DNA from: Planotetraspora kaengkrachanensis
Lineage (GTDB): Bacteria > Actinomycetota > Actinomycetes > Streptosporangiales > Streptosporangiaceae
NCBI RefSeq assembly: GCF_016862895.1
Contig: NZ_BONV01000018.1
Location: 1-64,000 of the forward strand
DNA length: 64,000 bases
Reading direction: 5' to 3'
The notes beneath the pieces are model-generated. The model had not been told where the DNA came from, ran no database searches, and worked only from the letters and a program-made list of their open reading frames with translations. The position numbers and the translations under genes were made by a program. Shown here in pieces: positions 1 through 7,640 of the stretch (positions are counted from its first letter, which is position 1; every line of letters starts with the position of its first letter).

Positions 1-48
1 ACACCAGCCGGAACACCAGCCGGAACACTGGCCGAAACACCGGCCGGA
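1..48. repeat. 12-bp tandem repeat, four units
   Basis: Four consecutive 12-bp units of the form acaccagccgga begin at the first base of the window; units 3 and 4 carry two and one substitutions. Because the unit is a multiple of three, all forward frames stay open through it and would encode a four-residue repeat (TPAG in frame 1). The array probably continues to the left of the window. Confidence 0.8.
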
Positions 49-108
49 ACGCGGGAGGGCCCATCAACCACCCCACGCGAACATGATCCCCACTCCGGGA
101 GAGGCTGA
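1..108 (+). CDS. C-terminal tail of an upstream gene cut by the window edge (tentative)
   Basis: Frame 1 is open from the first base to a TGA at 106-108 and encodes TPAG-type repeats followed by a Pro/Arg/Ser-rich tail. Low-complexity C-terminal tails of this type are common in actinobacterial proteins, and a preceding plus-strand gene would fit the spacing to the next gene. Because the repeat keeps the other forward frames open too, the frame choice is an inference. Function cannot be told. Confidence 0.25.
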   Translation, partial: TPAGTPAGTLAETPAGTREGPSTTPREHDPHSGRG

Positions 109-206
109 GCTGACACAGCCAGGGATGACGGCTGCCCAAGATTCACGTGCACATATGGTTCCGCTCGTAGATAATCCAGAACGGGACTAGTCGGTATGCT
201 GGGGAC

Positions 207-695
207 ATGACCGCCATGACACCCGCACGCACCGAGCCGGACCTGTCGTTCCTCCTCAACCACACCGGCCACGTCCTGCGCACCCAGATGGCGGAGGCGC
301 TCGCTGAGATCGGGCTGACGGCACGGATGCACTGCGTGCTGGTGCACGCCCTCGAACAGGAGCGGACGCAGATCCAGCTCGCCGAGATCGGCGACATGGA
401 CAAGACCACGATGGTCGTCACCGTCGACGCCCTGGAGAAGGCGGGGCTCGCCGAGCGCCGCCCGTCGAGCACGGACCGCAGAGCCCGGATCATCGCGGTC
501 ACCGAGAAGGGGGCGCAGGTCGCGAGGCAGAGCCAGGAGATCGCCGACGGCGTTCATCGGGCGGCCCTGGCCTCGCTGCCGGACGACGAGCGCGAGGTGC
601 TGATCCGGGCCATGAATCGCCTGGTTAACGGGCATCTGGCCACTCCCGCCGAGACCCCGCAGGGGATCCGGCGGGCACGGCAGCGCGCCAAGTAG
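207..695 (+). CDS. MarR-family transcriptional regulator
   Basis: A 162-residue winged-helix protein of normal MarR length. Residues about 25-60 form the first dimerisation helices, the recognition region follows (IQLAEIGDMDKTTMVVTVDALEKAG is interrupted here as IQLAEIGDMDKTT ... VDALEKAGLAERRPS), and the wing carries the typical DRRARIIAVTEKG stretch. MarR proteins are dimeric repressors released by small ligands or oxidation. The start at 207 has a ggggac ribosome site just upstream; an in-frame ATG at 216 is an alternative. A TATGCT box at about 195-200 lies so close that the transcript may have a very short leader. Its target is not evident; the gene cut by the left window edge is one candidate. 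Confidence 0.88.
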   Translation: MTAMTPARTEPDLSFLLNHTGHVLRTQMAEALAEIGLTARMHCVLVHALEQERTQIQLAEIGDMDKTTMVVTVDALEKAGLAERRPSSTDRRARIIAVTEKGAQVARQSQEIADGVHRAALASLPDDEREVLIRAMNRLVNGHLATPAETPQGIRRARQRAK

Positions 696-790
696 GGCCG
701 CACGCGGTCGAGTACGGGTCTCAACGGAGGCCCCTCGGCGGCACGCGAGCGTGAACCGATCCGAGCACATTCATCCCGCCTCAGTCCGGG

Positions 791-817
791 CTAGTAAAAG
801 TGATATCACTTTGCTAG
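791..817. promoter_or_regulatory. 27-bp near-perfect palindrome upstream of the SPFH operon
   Basis: The core aaagtgatatcacttt (797-812) is a perfect 16-bp palindrome and ctag sits at both outer ends, giving a 27-bp element with one mismatched pair class. It is AT-rich in a GC-rich background and 45 bp ahead of the SPFH start. A 14-bp direct repeat (gattcgcgatRgac) follows at 817-830 and 834-847. This is a likely operator; the ribbon-helix-helix protein of the same operon is the obvious candidate binder (inference). Confidence 0.7.
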
Positions 818-861
818 ATTCGCGATAGACCTCGATTCGCGATGGACACAGAGGAGGAGCC

Positions 862-1788
862 ATGACAGATACGGACGTCGCCGTCGACATGCCCACCCCA
901 CGGACCGGCGAGCGGCCGGCACGGGCGGCCTCAGGCTGGTCGATGCTGGTGCTGGCCCTTGTGGGCCTGCTGGCCTCAGCAGCAGCCATCGCGCTGGGAA
1001 TCGTCCTGGCGGTCCAGGGCAGCGGCGGCGCGGGCGTGGCCCTGATCCTCGCCGGAACGCTGCTCCTCCTGGCGGCCGCCACCGTCCTCACCGGACTCAC
1101 CGCGGTCGCGCCCGGGGAGGCCCGCGTGATCCAGTTGCTCGGGCGCTACAAGGGCACGGTCCGCGACCCCGGCCTGCGGTTCGTCGTCCCGTTCACCCAG
1201 AAGCGGCGCGTCTCGACCCGGATCCGCAATCACGAAACCGACATCACCAAGGTCAACGACGCCGACGGCAACCCGATCGAGATGGCCGCGGTGGTGGTGT
1301 GGCAGGTCGAGGACACGGCGAAGGCGGTCTTCGAAGTCGACGACTTCGTGGAGTTCGTCGCCTTCCAGACGGAGACCGCGGTGCGCCACATCGCGGGCAG
1401 CTACCCCTACGACGCGCACGACGACATGCTCTCCCTACGGCAGAACGCCGACGAGATCACCGGCCGGCTGTCGGCCGAGATCCAGGCGCGGGTGGCGTCG
1501 GCCGGAGTCAAGGTCATCGAGTCGCGCATCACCCGCCTCGCGTACGCCCCCGAGATCGCACAGGCGATGTTGCGCCGGCAGCAGGCCGGAGCGGTCGTCG
1601 CGGCCCGCCAGCGGATCGTGGACGGCGCCGTCGGCATGGTCGAGGCCGCCCTGTCCCGCCTCGACGAGCACAACGTGATCGAACTGGACGAGGAGCGCAA
1701 GGCCACGATGGTCAGCAACCTGCTGGTCGTCCTGTGCGGTGATCGCGACGTGCAGCCCGTGGTCAACACCGGCTCCCTCTACCAGTAA
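862..1788 (+). CDS. SPFH/Band 7 domain membrane protein
   Basis: A 308-residue stomatin/prohibitin-like protein. Two hydrophobic segments (about 27-52 and 58-80) form an N-terminal membrane anchor, followed by the SPFH domain (about 83-270) with the [20 protein letters not shown] signature, the [11 protein letters not shown] turn and the alternating heptad-like region around residues 190-255. Such proteins oligomerise on the inner face of the membrane and organise microdomains. A GAGGAGG ribosome site precedes the ATG. The next gene starts 2 nt after the stop, so it heads an operon with the RHH and GPP34 genes, presumably controlled from the 791-817 palindrome. Confidence 0.9.
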   Translation: MTDTDVAVDMPTPRTGERPARAASGWSMLVLALVGLLASAAAIALGIVLAVQGSGGAGVALILAGTLLLLAAATVLTGLTAVAPGEARVIQLLGRYKGTVRDPGLRFVVPFTQKRRVSTRIRNHETDITKVNDADGNPIEMAAVVVWQVEDTAKAVFEVDDFVEFVAFQTETAVRHIAGSYPYDAHDDMLSLRQNADEITGRLSAEIQARVASAGVKVIESRITRLAYAPEIAQAMLRRQQAGAVVAARQRIVDGAVGMVEAALSRLDEHNVIELDEERKATMVSNLLVVLCGDRDVQPVVNTGSLYQ

Positions 1789-1790
1789 CC

Positions 1791-2060
1791 GTGGCGACCG
1801 AACGCAAGAGCATCCTGCTCCGGCTGGATCCCGCGGTGCACGACGCGCTGGCCCGGTGGGCCGGCGACGAACTGCGCAGCACCAACGCACAGATCGAGTT
1901 CCTGCTCCGCCGCGCGCTGTCCGAGGCGGGACGACTCCCCGGCGGCGCGGGACGCATCCCCCGGCGCGGGCGGCCCCCCAAGACATCCGCCCAGGCGGAG
2001 ACCATGTCCGCAGAAGGCACGACGGCGTCCGAGACCGGAGCGCCGCCCGACGACGACTGA
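1791..2060 (+). CDS. Ribbon-helix-helix (Arc-type) DNA-binding protein with AT-hook-like tail
   Basis: An 89-residue protein starting with GTG. Residues 5-45 match the Arc/MetJ ribbon-helix-helix fold: a short beta strand (KSILLRLDP) followed by two helices ending FLLRRALSEAG. The remaining half is a Pro/Gly/Ala-rich tail containing RRGRPPK (about residues 58-64), which resembles an AT-hook minor-groove binding motif. It sits 2 nt after the SPFH gene and 14 nt before GPP34. RHH proteins of this size normally bind palindromes as dimers of dimers and often autoregulate, so the palindrome at 791-817 is the likely site (inference). Confidence 0.82.
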   Translation: MATERKSILLRLDPAVHDALARWAGDELRSTNAQIEFLLRRALSEAGRLPGGAGRIPRRGRPPKTSAQAETMSAEGTTASETGAPPDDD

Positions 2061-2074
2061 GAGAAGGCAGTCCC

Positions 2075-2719
2075 GTGGACACTCCCGGTTCCCTGGCCGC
2101 GCAGCTCTACCTCCTCAACTACGACGCACGCAAGGAGCGGGTGGTGACGCCCATGCGGTTCCCCTACCTGCTCCGTGCGGCGGCGCTCACCGATCTGCTC
2201 CTCAGCGGGCGGATCGCCGACGACAAGGGCAAGGTGCGGGTCGTACGTGAGGACGGACTCGCCGATCCGGTCCTGGACGGCCTGCTGCGCCAGATCGCCG
2301 AGTCGCGGCCCCGGTCGTGGCAGCACTGGATCAGCAAGGATCACCATGCGACGGTCCGGGCGGTCCGCGACGAACTGGAGACCGAGCGGTGGGTCCGAGT
2401 CGAACTGAACCGGCCGTTTCTGATCTTCAGCAGGAGCTTCGTCCGGGTGCGGGACACGCGTGTGGTCAAGCGGCTCGCGGCACGGGTCTCCGCCGCTCTG
2501 ACCGATCCGCTGTCCCGCGTGGACGAGCGGGACGCCGCCCTCGTCGCGCTGGCGGCCGCGGGCGAGGTCGGCACGGTGCTCCCCCGAGCGAAGCGACGTG
2601 CGTACAAGCAGCGCATCACCCAGCTCACCGACCGGGGTGGTCCGGCGACGCCGGCGCTGCGCAAGGTCATCCGGCAGCTCCACGCGACGACCGCCGCCGT
2701 CGCCGGGGGTGGCGGCTGA
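2075..2719 (+). CDS. GPP34 (GOLPH3-like) family protein
   Basis: A 214-residue protein starting at GTG 2075 with GAGAAGG upstream. The family features are the N-terminal LYLLNYD block, the RAAALTDLLLSGRI helix at about residues 36-49, a beta-hairpin region around 115-130 (FLIFSRSFVRVRD) and a helical C-terminal half ending in a Gly run. In eukaryotes GOLPH3 binds phosphatidylinositol-4-phosphate on Golgi membranes; bacterial members are common in actinomycetes but poorly understood. Co-transcription with an SPFH protein suggests a membrane-associated role (inference). No signal peptide or membrane segment is seen. Confidence 0.85.
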   Translation: MDTPGSLAAQLYLLNYDARKERVVTPMRFPYLLRAAALTDLLLSGRIADDKGKVRVVREDGLADPVLDGLLRQIAESRPRSWQHWISKDHHATVRAVRDELETERWVRVELNRPFLIFSRSFVRVRDTRVVKRLAARVSAALTDPLSRVDERDAALVALAAAGEVGTVLPRAKRRAYKQRITQLTDRGGPATPALRKVIRQLHATTAAVAGGGG

Positions 2720-2853
2720 ACACGTCAAGGGGCACGTCCATGGGGGTACGTGCGCGAGAGCGAGGGGTTTCTGGTCTTTCATCCCTTTGCCGACGGGTCA
2801 CTAAATTTGTCCTGGACCCGCAAGCAGGATGACCGGCCTCGGGGGAGGTCATC

Positions 2854-3567
2854 ATGAGCGTCAACGGCCAGAAGGTCGCGGTCATCACCGGCGCCTCGCA
2901 GGGCATCGGAGCCGGCCTGGTCACCGCCTACCGCCACCTCGGTTTCGCCGTCGTCGCGACCTCGCGCACCATCCCCCCCTCTGACGACGCCTCCGTCGTC
3001 ACCGTCCCGGGCGACCTCACCGATCCCACGACCGCGCAGCGCGTCATCGACGCCGGCGTCGAGCTGTTCGGCCGCATCGACACCCTGGTCAACAACGCCG
3101 GGGTGTTCGTGAGCAGGCCCTTCACCGACTACACCGAGGCGGACTTCGCCTTGTTCACCGGCGTGAACCTCGCCGGGTTCTTCCACATCACCCGGCGCGC
3201 CATTCCGCACATGCTCACCCAGGGCGCCGGCCACGTCGTCACCATCACCACCAGCCTGGTCGACCACGCGGAATCGAAGTTGCCGTCCGCTCTGGCCTCG
3301 CTGACCAAGGGCGGCCTGCAGTCCGTCACGAAGTCTCTGGCCATCGAGTACGCCGCCCGCGGCATCCGCGTCAACGCCGTATCACCTGGCCACATCAAGA
3401 CGCCCCTGACCCCCGCGGAGTCGTACGGCATGCTCGCCGCCCTGCTCCCGGTCGGCCGAATGGGAGAGGTGGGCGACATCGTCGACGCGGTGATCTATTT
3501 GGAGACCGCCCCGTTCGTCACCGGCGAGATCCTGCACGTCGACGGCGGCATGAGCGCCGGTCACTGA
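2854..3567 (+). CDS. SDR-family oxidoreductase lacking the catalytic tyrosine
   Basis: A 237-residue short-chain dehydrogenase/reductase. The cofactor motif TGASQGIG is at about residues 13-20 and the NNAG motif at 80-83. The usual YxxxK active site appears as ALASLTKGG: Lys152 is present but the residue four before it is Ala148 instead of Tyr. The remainder (RVNAVSPGHIKTP, VTGEILHVDGG) is classical. The protein may therefore be catalytically impaired, use a different mechanism or act as a binding protein. GGGGGAGG precedes the ATG. Transcribed alone, 135 bp after the GPP34 gene. Confidence 0.88.
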   Translation: MSVNGQKVAVITGASQGIGAGLVTAYRHLGFAVVATSRTIPPSDDASVVTVPGDLTDPTTAQRVIDAGVELFGRIDTLVNNAGVFVSRPFTDYTEADFALFTGVNLAGFFHITRRAIPHMLTQGAGHVVTITTSLVDHAESKLPSALASLTKGGLQSVTKSLAIEYAARGIRVNAVSPGHIKTPLTPAESYGMLAALLPVGRMGEVGDIVDAVIYLETAPFVTGEILHVDGGMSAGH

Positions 3568-3610
3568 ACCGCCGCTCCACTTCAGGGGAATTGAGAGTCA
3601 TCATGCGTAC

Positions 3611-4099
3611 ATGGCTGATGACGGAACCTTGACGTGGACCAGTAAGAGCTTCGGTTTTGGATTCATGACAGGGTGCGGATGTTTCCCCGTCGCCATGATC
3701 CTCTGCATGATCTTGAGCCTGGTCACCCCGCTGGGGAGTACGTGGCTGTTCGTCGTCCTGGCACTCATGATGGTCATCGGTGCCGTGATCGGCGTCGTGG
3801 GCGAACGGACGGAGGTGCACACGGCCGAGTTCACCCGCAGACAGGTTCGCCTCGTGAGCAAGACCGTCACCCGCACCGTGGACGTCGCCGACCTGTCCTC
3901 GTTGACGGTGGAGCACTCCGGCGACGTCGATGACGGCTACGACGAGACGACATTAGGAGTGATCTGGCCGGGCGGGACCGAGAAGGTCCGCGGCGTTCAT
4001 GATCCGGCACTGGCCTCGTCCCTCACCGAACTGCTCGGACCCGGAGTCGCGGTCGAGGAGAAGTGGGAGGAACTGCGCCCGTCGCTCGGCACCGCCTGA
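3611..4099 (+). CDS. Small membrane protein of unknown function
   Basis: A 162-residue protein with two adjacent hydrophobic segments at about residues 22-41 and 43-64, then a roughly 95-residue soluble domain rich in Thr, Val and Asp (RQVRLVSKTVTRTVDVADLSS) that looks like mixed alpha/beta. I do not recognise a family. It follows the SDR gene by 43 nt in the same direction, so it may be co-transcribed. The start at 3611 keeps the hydrophobic hairpin near the N-terminus; the ribosome site (GAGAG) is distant, so the start is uncertain. Confidence 0.6.
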   Translation: MADDGTLTWTSKSFGFGFMTGCGCFPVAMILCMILSLVTPLGSTWLFVVLALMMVIGAVIGVVGERTEVHTAEFTRRQVRLVSKTVTRTVDVADLSSLTVEHSGDVDDGYDETTLGVIWPGGTEKVRGVHDPALASSLTELLGPGVAVEEKWEELRPSLGTA

Positions 4100-4138
4100 T
4101 CAGGAACCGGTTCAGCGGGAGCGGTCGGTTCGCCGGCG

Positions 4139-5098
4139 TCAGGCGCCCTTACGCCGGTCGGCGTCGGCGATCATGTCGAGGGACAGACGCCAGAGCCGTA
4201 CGGCGGCGCCGGGGTCGACGGCGTACGACGCGAACCCGCGACGCAGTCCAGGGGCGTGCGGGGCCGCTTCCTCGCAGTCCTCGAAGTACCGCCCGGTCAC
4301 GCCTTCGACGAGAGGCGAGGCGGCAAGGAGGGTCGAGGTGGCCGCCCCCTGGGAGATGTCCTTGACCGACACGCCGTCACTGGATCCGGGCTCGAACGAC
4401 GCGGGCGGCGTGGACATGTGCCGCGACAGTCCGGTGCCCCAGATCCGGCCGGGGTTGAGCGCGTTGACCACGATGCCGTCCTCGGCCCAGCGCCTGGCGG
4501 CTTCGACGGCGAACAGGATGTTCGCGGTCTTGGACTGGCTGTAGGCCTTCCATTCGTCGTACGGGTTCTCCTCGAAGTTGGGGTCGTCCCAGATGACGTC
4601 CCCGTTGATGTGGCCCACGGAGCTCACGACGACGACGCGAGCATGACCGGCGGCCGCGAGGGCGTCGTGCAGTCCCAGGGCGAGGGCGAAGTGACCGAGG
4701 TGGTTGGTGGCGAACTGCATCTCCCATCCCTCGGCGGTGCGCCGCTCGGGGACGGCCATGACGCCGGCGTTGGCGACCAGGATGTCGAGCGGGCCCCGCC
4801 ATGAGGCGACGAAGGCGTCGATCGAGTCGCGGACCGACAGGTCGAGGTACGCGGCGCGCACGCGGGCGTCGCCCGTGGACGCCACGATGTCGGCGGCGGC
4901 CTTCTCGCCTGCGGCGACGTCGCGGACCGCCAGGGTGACATCGGCGCCGGCCTTGGCGAGCGCCCGCGCGGTCTCCACTCCGATTCCCGACGACGCTCCG
5001 GTCACGACTGCCTGCTTACCGAACAGATCGACGCCCTCGACGGTCTCCTCGGCCGTCGTTGCGGGCCCGAACGGGGTCGTGACGCGTGGTGTGTTCAT
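4139..5098 (-). CDS. SDR-family oxidoreductase, retinol-dehydrogenase-like
   Basis: A 319-residue short-chain dehydrogenase. Cofactor motif TGASSGIG at about residues 34-41, NAG motif (VANAGVM) near 110, catalytic Ser in VVVSSVGH and YSQSK as the YxxxK pair. The length and the insertion around IWDDPNFEENPYDEWKAY match the retinol dehydrogenase/WW-domain-oxidoreductase-like subgroup that reduces carbonyl compounds with NADP. It is divergently transcribed from the TetR gene, and the inverted repeat at 5125-5168 lies right in front of it, so it is very probably the target of that regulator. Confidence 0.9.
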   Translation of the reverse strand: MNTPRVTTPFGPATTAEETVEGVDLFGKQAVVTGASSGIGVETARALAKAGADVTLAVRDVAAGEKAAADIVASTGDARVRAAYLDLSVRDSIDAFVASWRGPLDILVANAGVMAVPERRTAEGWEMQFATNHLGHFALALGLHDALAAAGHARVVVVSSVGHINGDVIWDDPNFEENPYDEWKAYSQSKTANILFAVEAARRWAEDGIVVNALNPGRIWGTGLSRHMSTPPASFEPGSSDGVSVKDISQGAATSTLLAASPLVEGVTGRYFEDCEEAAPHAPGLRRGFASYAVDPGAAVRLWRLSLDMIADADRRKGA

Positions 5099-5124
5099 GC
5101 TGACGTCCTTCTCATACGATTAAT

Positions 5125-5168
5125 CGGAGCCGGGTCCGGTTAGCTCAACATAACCGGACCCGGCTCCG
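5125..5168. promoter_or_regulatory. Inverted repeat with 18-bp perfect arms: TetR operator
   Basis: The arm cggagccgggtccggtta (5125-5142) is exactly repeated in inverse orientation at 5151-5168 with an 8-nt spacer. Each arm with its flank is itself a near-palindrome of about 20 bp, so the element looks like two TetR operators back to back. It lies in the 105-bp gap between the divergent SDR and TetR genes and could control both. Confidence 0.85.
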
Positions 5169-5203
5169 GTTGCAACGCGGGGTGGACCCGCGGAAAGGGA
5201 TCA

Positions 5204-5767
5204 ATGGACACGACGGACCCCAGACAGCCCCGCGCCGACGCCCGGGCCAACCGGGAACGGCTCCTCGACGTCGCGACCCGAGCGTTCGCACGCGAAGGCC
5301 CCGGCGCCTCGCTGAAGGCCATCGCGAAGGAGGCCGGCGTGGGGATCGGCACGCTGTACCGGCACTTCCCCACCCGCGAGGCCCTCATCGAGTCCGCGCA
5401 CGCGAGTGAGCTCGCGCGCGTCTGCGATTCCGCGAATGAGTTGCACGGCACGCTCCCCGCGGACGAGGCGTTGCGCGCCTGGCTGGGACGGTGGGTGGAC
5501 TACCTGACCGCCAAGCACGGCCTCGCGCAGGCGTTGCGCTCCACGACGGCGACCGACACGATCGCCTTCCCCGGCGCCAGGGCCCGCGCGCTCGCCGCCG
5601 TGAACCTGCTCCTCGATGCCGGGGTGCGGGACGGAGTGCTCCGGCAGGGCGTCGAGCCGCTCGACGTGCTGGTGGCGGCCAACGGCGCCGCCATGGCGGC
5701 CCTGGACCCCGACCAGGTCGGACGTCTCCTCGACTACCTGATGGACGCGTTCCGCGCCCGTGGATAG
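5204..5767 (+). CDS. TetR-family transcriptional regulator
   Basis: A 187-residue regulator. The N-terminal TetR helix-turn-helix spans residues about 12-58 (RERLLDVATRAFAREG, LKAIAKEAGVGIGTLYRHFPTREALI). The C-terminal helical ligand domain matches the common TetR_C form, ending DQVGRLLDYLMDAF. A GGAAAGGG ribosome site precedes the ATG. It faces away from the SDR gene, with the 18-bp-arm inverted repeat between, the usual layout of a repressor controlling its neighbour and itself. The inducer cannot be deduced. Confidence 0.92.
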   Translation: MDTTDPRQPRADARANRERLLDVATRAFAREGPGASLKAIAKEAGVGIGTLYRHFPTREALIESAHASELARVCDSANELHGTLPADEALRAWLGRWVDYLTAKHGLAQALRSTTATDTIAFPGARARALAAVNLLLDAGVRDGVLRQGVEPLDVLVAANGAAMAALDPDQVGRLLDYLMDAFRARG

Positions 5768-5863
5768 GCGGCGGCACATCTCCGACGTGTCCACCGAACG
5801 GTGGACAACCCGTTCCACCGGTCGTTGGTGCCGCGGAAGCCGTACCGACACGACGCTTGAGGC

Positions 5864-6706
5864 ATGACGACAGCGGTGAGAGTGCGCGGCCTGACCAAGA
5901 GGTACGGCGACGTGCAGGCGGTCGGGGGCATCGACCTCGACATCAACGCGGGCGAGGTGTTCGCGATCCTCGGCCCCAACGGGGCGGGCAAGTCCACCAC
6001 GGTGGAGATCATGGAGGGGTACCGGACCAGGGACGCCGGGGAGGTCAGCGTCCTGGGGATCGACCCGGGCAGGCCGACGCGGGAGTGGCGTTCCCGGATC
6101 GGCGTGGTGTTGCAGACGGCGGACGACGTGGCCGAGGCGACCGTGCGGGAGACCGTGCGGCAGTTCGCGGGCTACTACCCCAACGCCAAGGACCCGGACG
6201 AGGTGATCGAGCAGGTCGGCCTGACCGACAAGGCCGGCACGCGGATCCGCCGGCTCTCCGGCGGCCAGCGGCGCCGGGTGGACGTGGCGCTGGGGGTGAT
6301 CGGCGGTCCCGACCTGCTCTTCTTGGACGAGCCGACCACCGGTTTCGACCCGGAGGCGCGCAGGCAGTTCTGGCGGCTGATCGAGAGCATGGCCCACCAG
6401 GGGACCACGATCGTGCTGACCACGCACTACCTGGACGAGGCTGAGGCGCTGGCCGACCGGGTGGCCGTGGTCTCCGGCGGCCGCATCGTGGCAGAGGGCG
6501 ACCCCGCGACCCTGGGAGGCCGGGCGACCGCCAAGGCCAGGGTGGGCTGGGCGGAGGAGGGCGGGCACCGGTCGCATGAGACCGACACCCCGACCAGGAC
6601 CGTGCTCGAACTGGCCGGCCGTTTCGACGGCGAGGTTCCCGAGCTGACCGTGACCCGCCCCTCGCTGGAGGACGTCTACCTCCAGCTCATCGAGACCCCG
6701 TCCTGA
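5864..6706 (+). CDS. ABC transporter ATP-binding protein (DrrA-like exporter)
   Basis: A 280-residue ABC ATPase: Walker A GPNGAGKST at 38-46, signature LSGGQ at 131-135, Walker B LLFLDE at 151-156 and an H-loop in VLTTHYLDEAEAL. The roughly 60-residue C-terminal extension ending LEDVYLQLI is typical of DrrA/CcmA-type drug or lipid exporters. It lies 36 nt before the ABC-2 permease and 0.9 kb before a histidine kinase, so it is likely the energising half of an exporter controlled by the linked two-component system. Confidence 0.93.
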   Translation: MTTAVRVRGLTKRYGDVQAVGGIDLDINAGEVFAILGPNGAGKSTTVEIMEGYRTRDAGEVSVLGIDPGRPTREWRSRIGVVLQTADDVAEATVRETVRQFAGYYPNAKDPDEVIEQVGLTDKAGTRIRRLSGGQRRRVDVALGVIGGPDLLFLDEPTTGFDPEARRQFWRLIESMAHQGTTIVLTTHYLDEAEALADRVAVVSGGRIVAEGDPATLGGRATAKARVGWAEEGGHRSHETDTPTRTVLELAGRFDGEVPELTVTRPSLEDVYLQLIETPS

Positions 6707-6742
6707 CCGGCTCCCGCCCTCCCTCCCCGAGGTGATCACCCC

Positions 6743-7582
6743 ATGACCCAGACCGTCACCCGAGCCCCCGCACCGCCTCTCGACCGGCCCCCCTCAGCGA
6801 TTCGGCTGGGGCTGTCGCGGGCGGCGTTCGAGACCAGGCTGTTCTTCCGCGAGCGGGACGCCGTCATCTTCACCTTCTCGTTCCCGATCGTCCTGCTGCT
6901 GATCTTCGGTTCGATCTTCGCCGACGAGCTGGAGGGGACGGGCCTCAACGTCTCCCAGCTCTACGTCGCCGGCCTGCTCGGTTCGGCCGCGATGACGGGG
7001 TTCCAGAACCTCGGCATCGGCATCGCGATGGACCGCGACGACGGCACGCTCAAGCGACTGCTGGGCACCCCGCTGCCGCGCAGTTCGTACTTCGTCGGCA
7101 GGGCGCTCAACACGCTGTTCGTCTCCTTCTGCCAGGTGGTGATCCTGCTCGTCATCGGCGTGGCCCTGTTCGGCCTGGAGTTGCCGTCCGAGCCGTCCAC
7201 CTGGGTGACCTTCGTCTGGGTGTTCGTGCTCGGCGTGCTCGGCTCGTCGCTGCTCGGCATCGCCGTCAGCAGCCTGCCGCGGTCGGGCAGGAGCGCGAGC
7301 GCGGTGATCACCATGCCGTTCGTGGTGCTGCAGTTCATCTCCGGGGTGTACATCCCCGTGACCCAGCTCCCGTCATGGCTGGTGAACATCGCCTCGGTGT
7401 TCCCGCTCAAGTGGATGTGCCAGGGATTCCGCTCGGTCTTCCTCGGTGACGCCGGCGCCACGCTCGAGCTCGCCCGGTCCTACGAGCTCGACCGGGTCGC
7501 GCTGGTGCTGGGCGCCTGGGTGGTCGGAGGGCTGCTGTTGTGCCTGACGACGTTCCGCTGGAAGAGCCGCCGCGACGGGTGA
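6743..7582 (+). CDS. ABC-2 type transporter permease
   Basis: A 279-residue integral membrane protein with six hydrophobic segments, beginning with a cytoplasmic arm and the FSFPIVLLLIFGSIF helix, and the ABC-2 signature region around FVVLQFISGVYIPVTQLPSWL. It pairs with the preceding ATPase as a DrrB-like exporter half. GAGG lies ahead of the ATG. The substrate is unknown; related exporters move drugs, lipids or peptides. The next gene, a sensor kinase, starts about 60 nt later, which suggests one transcription unit. Confidence 0.92.
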   Translation: MTQTVTRAPAPPLDRPPSAIRLGLSRAAFETRLFFRERDAVIFTFSFPIVLLLIFGSIFADELEGTGLNVSQLYVAGLLGSAAMTGFQNLGIGIAMDRDDGTLKRLLGTPLPRSSYFVGRALNTLFVSFCQVVILLVIGVALFGLELPSEPSTWVTFVWVFVLGVLGSSLLGIAVSSLPRSGRSASAVITMPFVVLQFISGVYIPVTQLPSWLVNIASVFPLKWMCQGFRSVFLGDAGATLELARSYELDRVALVLGAWVVGGLLLCLTTFRWKSRRDG

Positions 7583-7640
7583 CCCGGGCATTCGCCGCAT
7601 GACCGGAACGGGACGAGAGGGGCGCGGGGAAGGTGACAGA

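Noticed and set aside
5201-6739. 512-codon minus-strand frame
   Set aside because: Antisense to TetR and the ABC ATPase; composition (Gly/Arg/His/Ala) is that of a shadow frame and it contains no recognisable motif.
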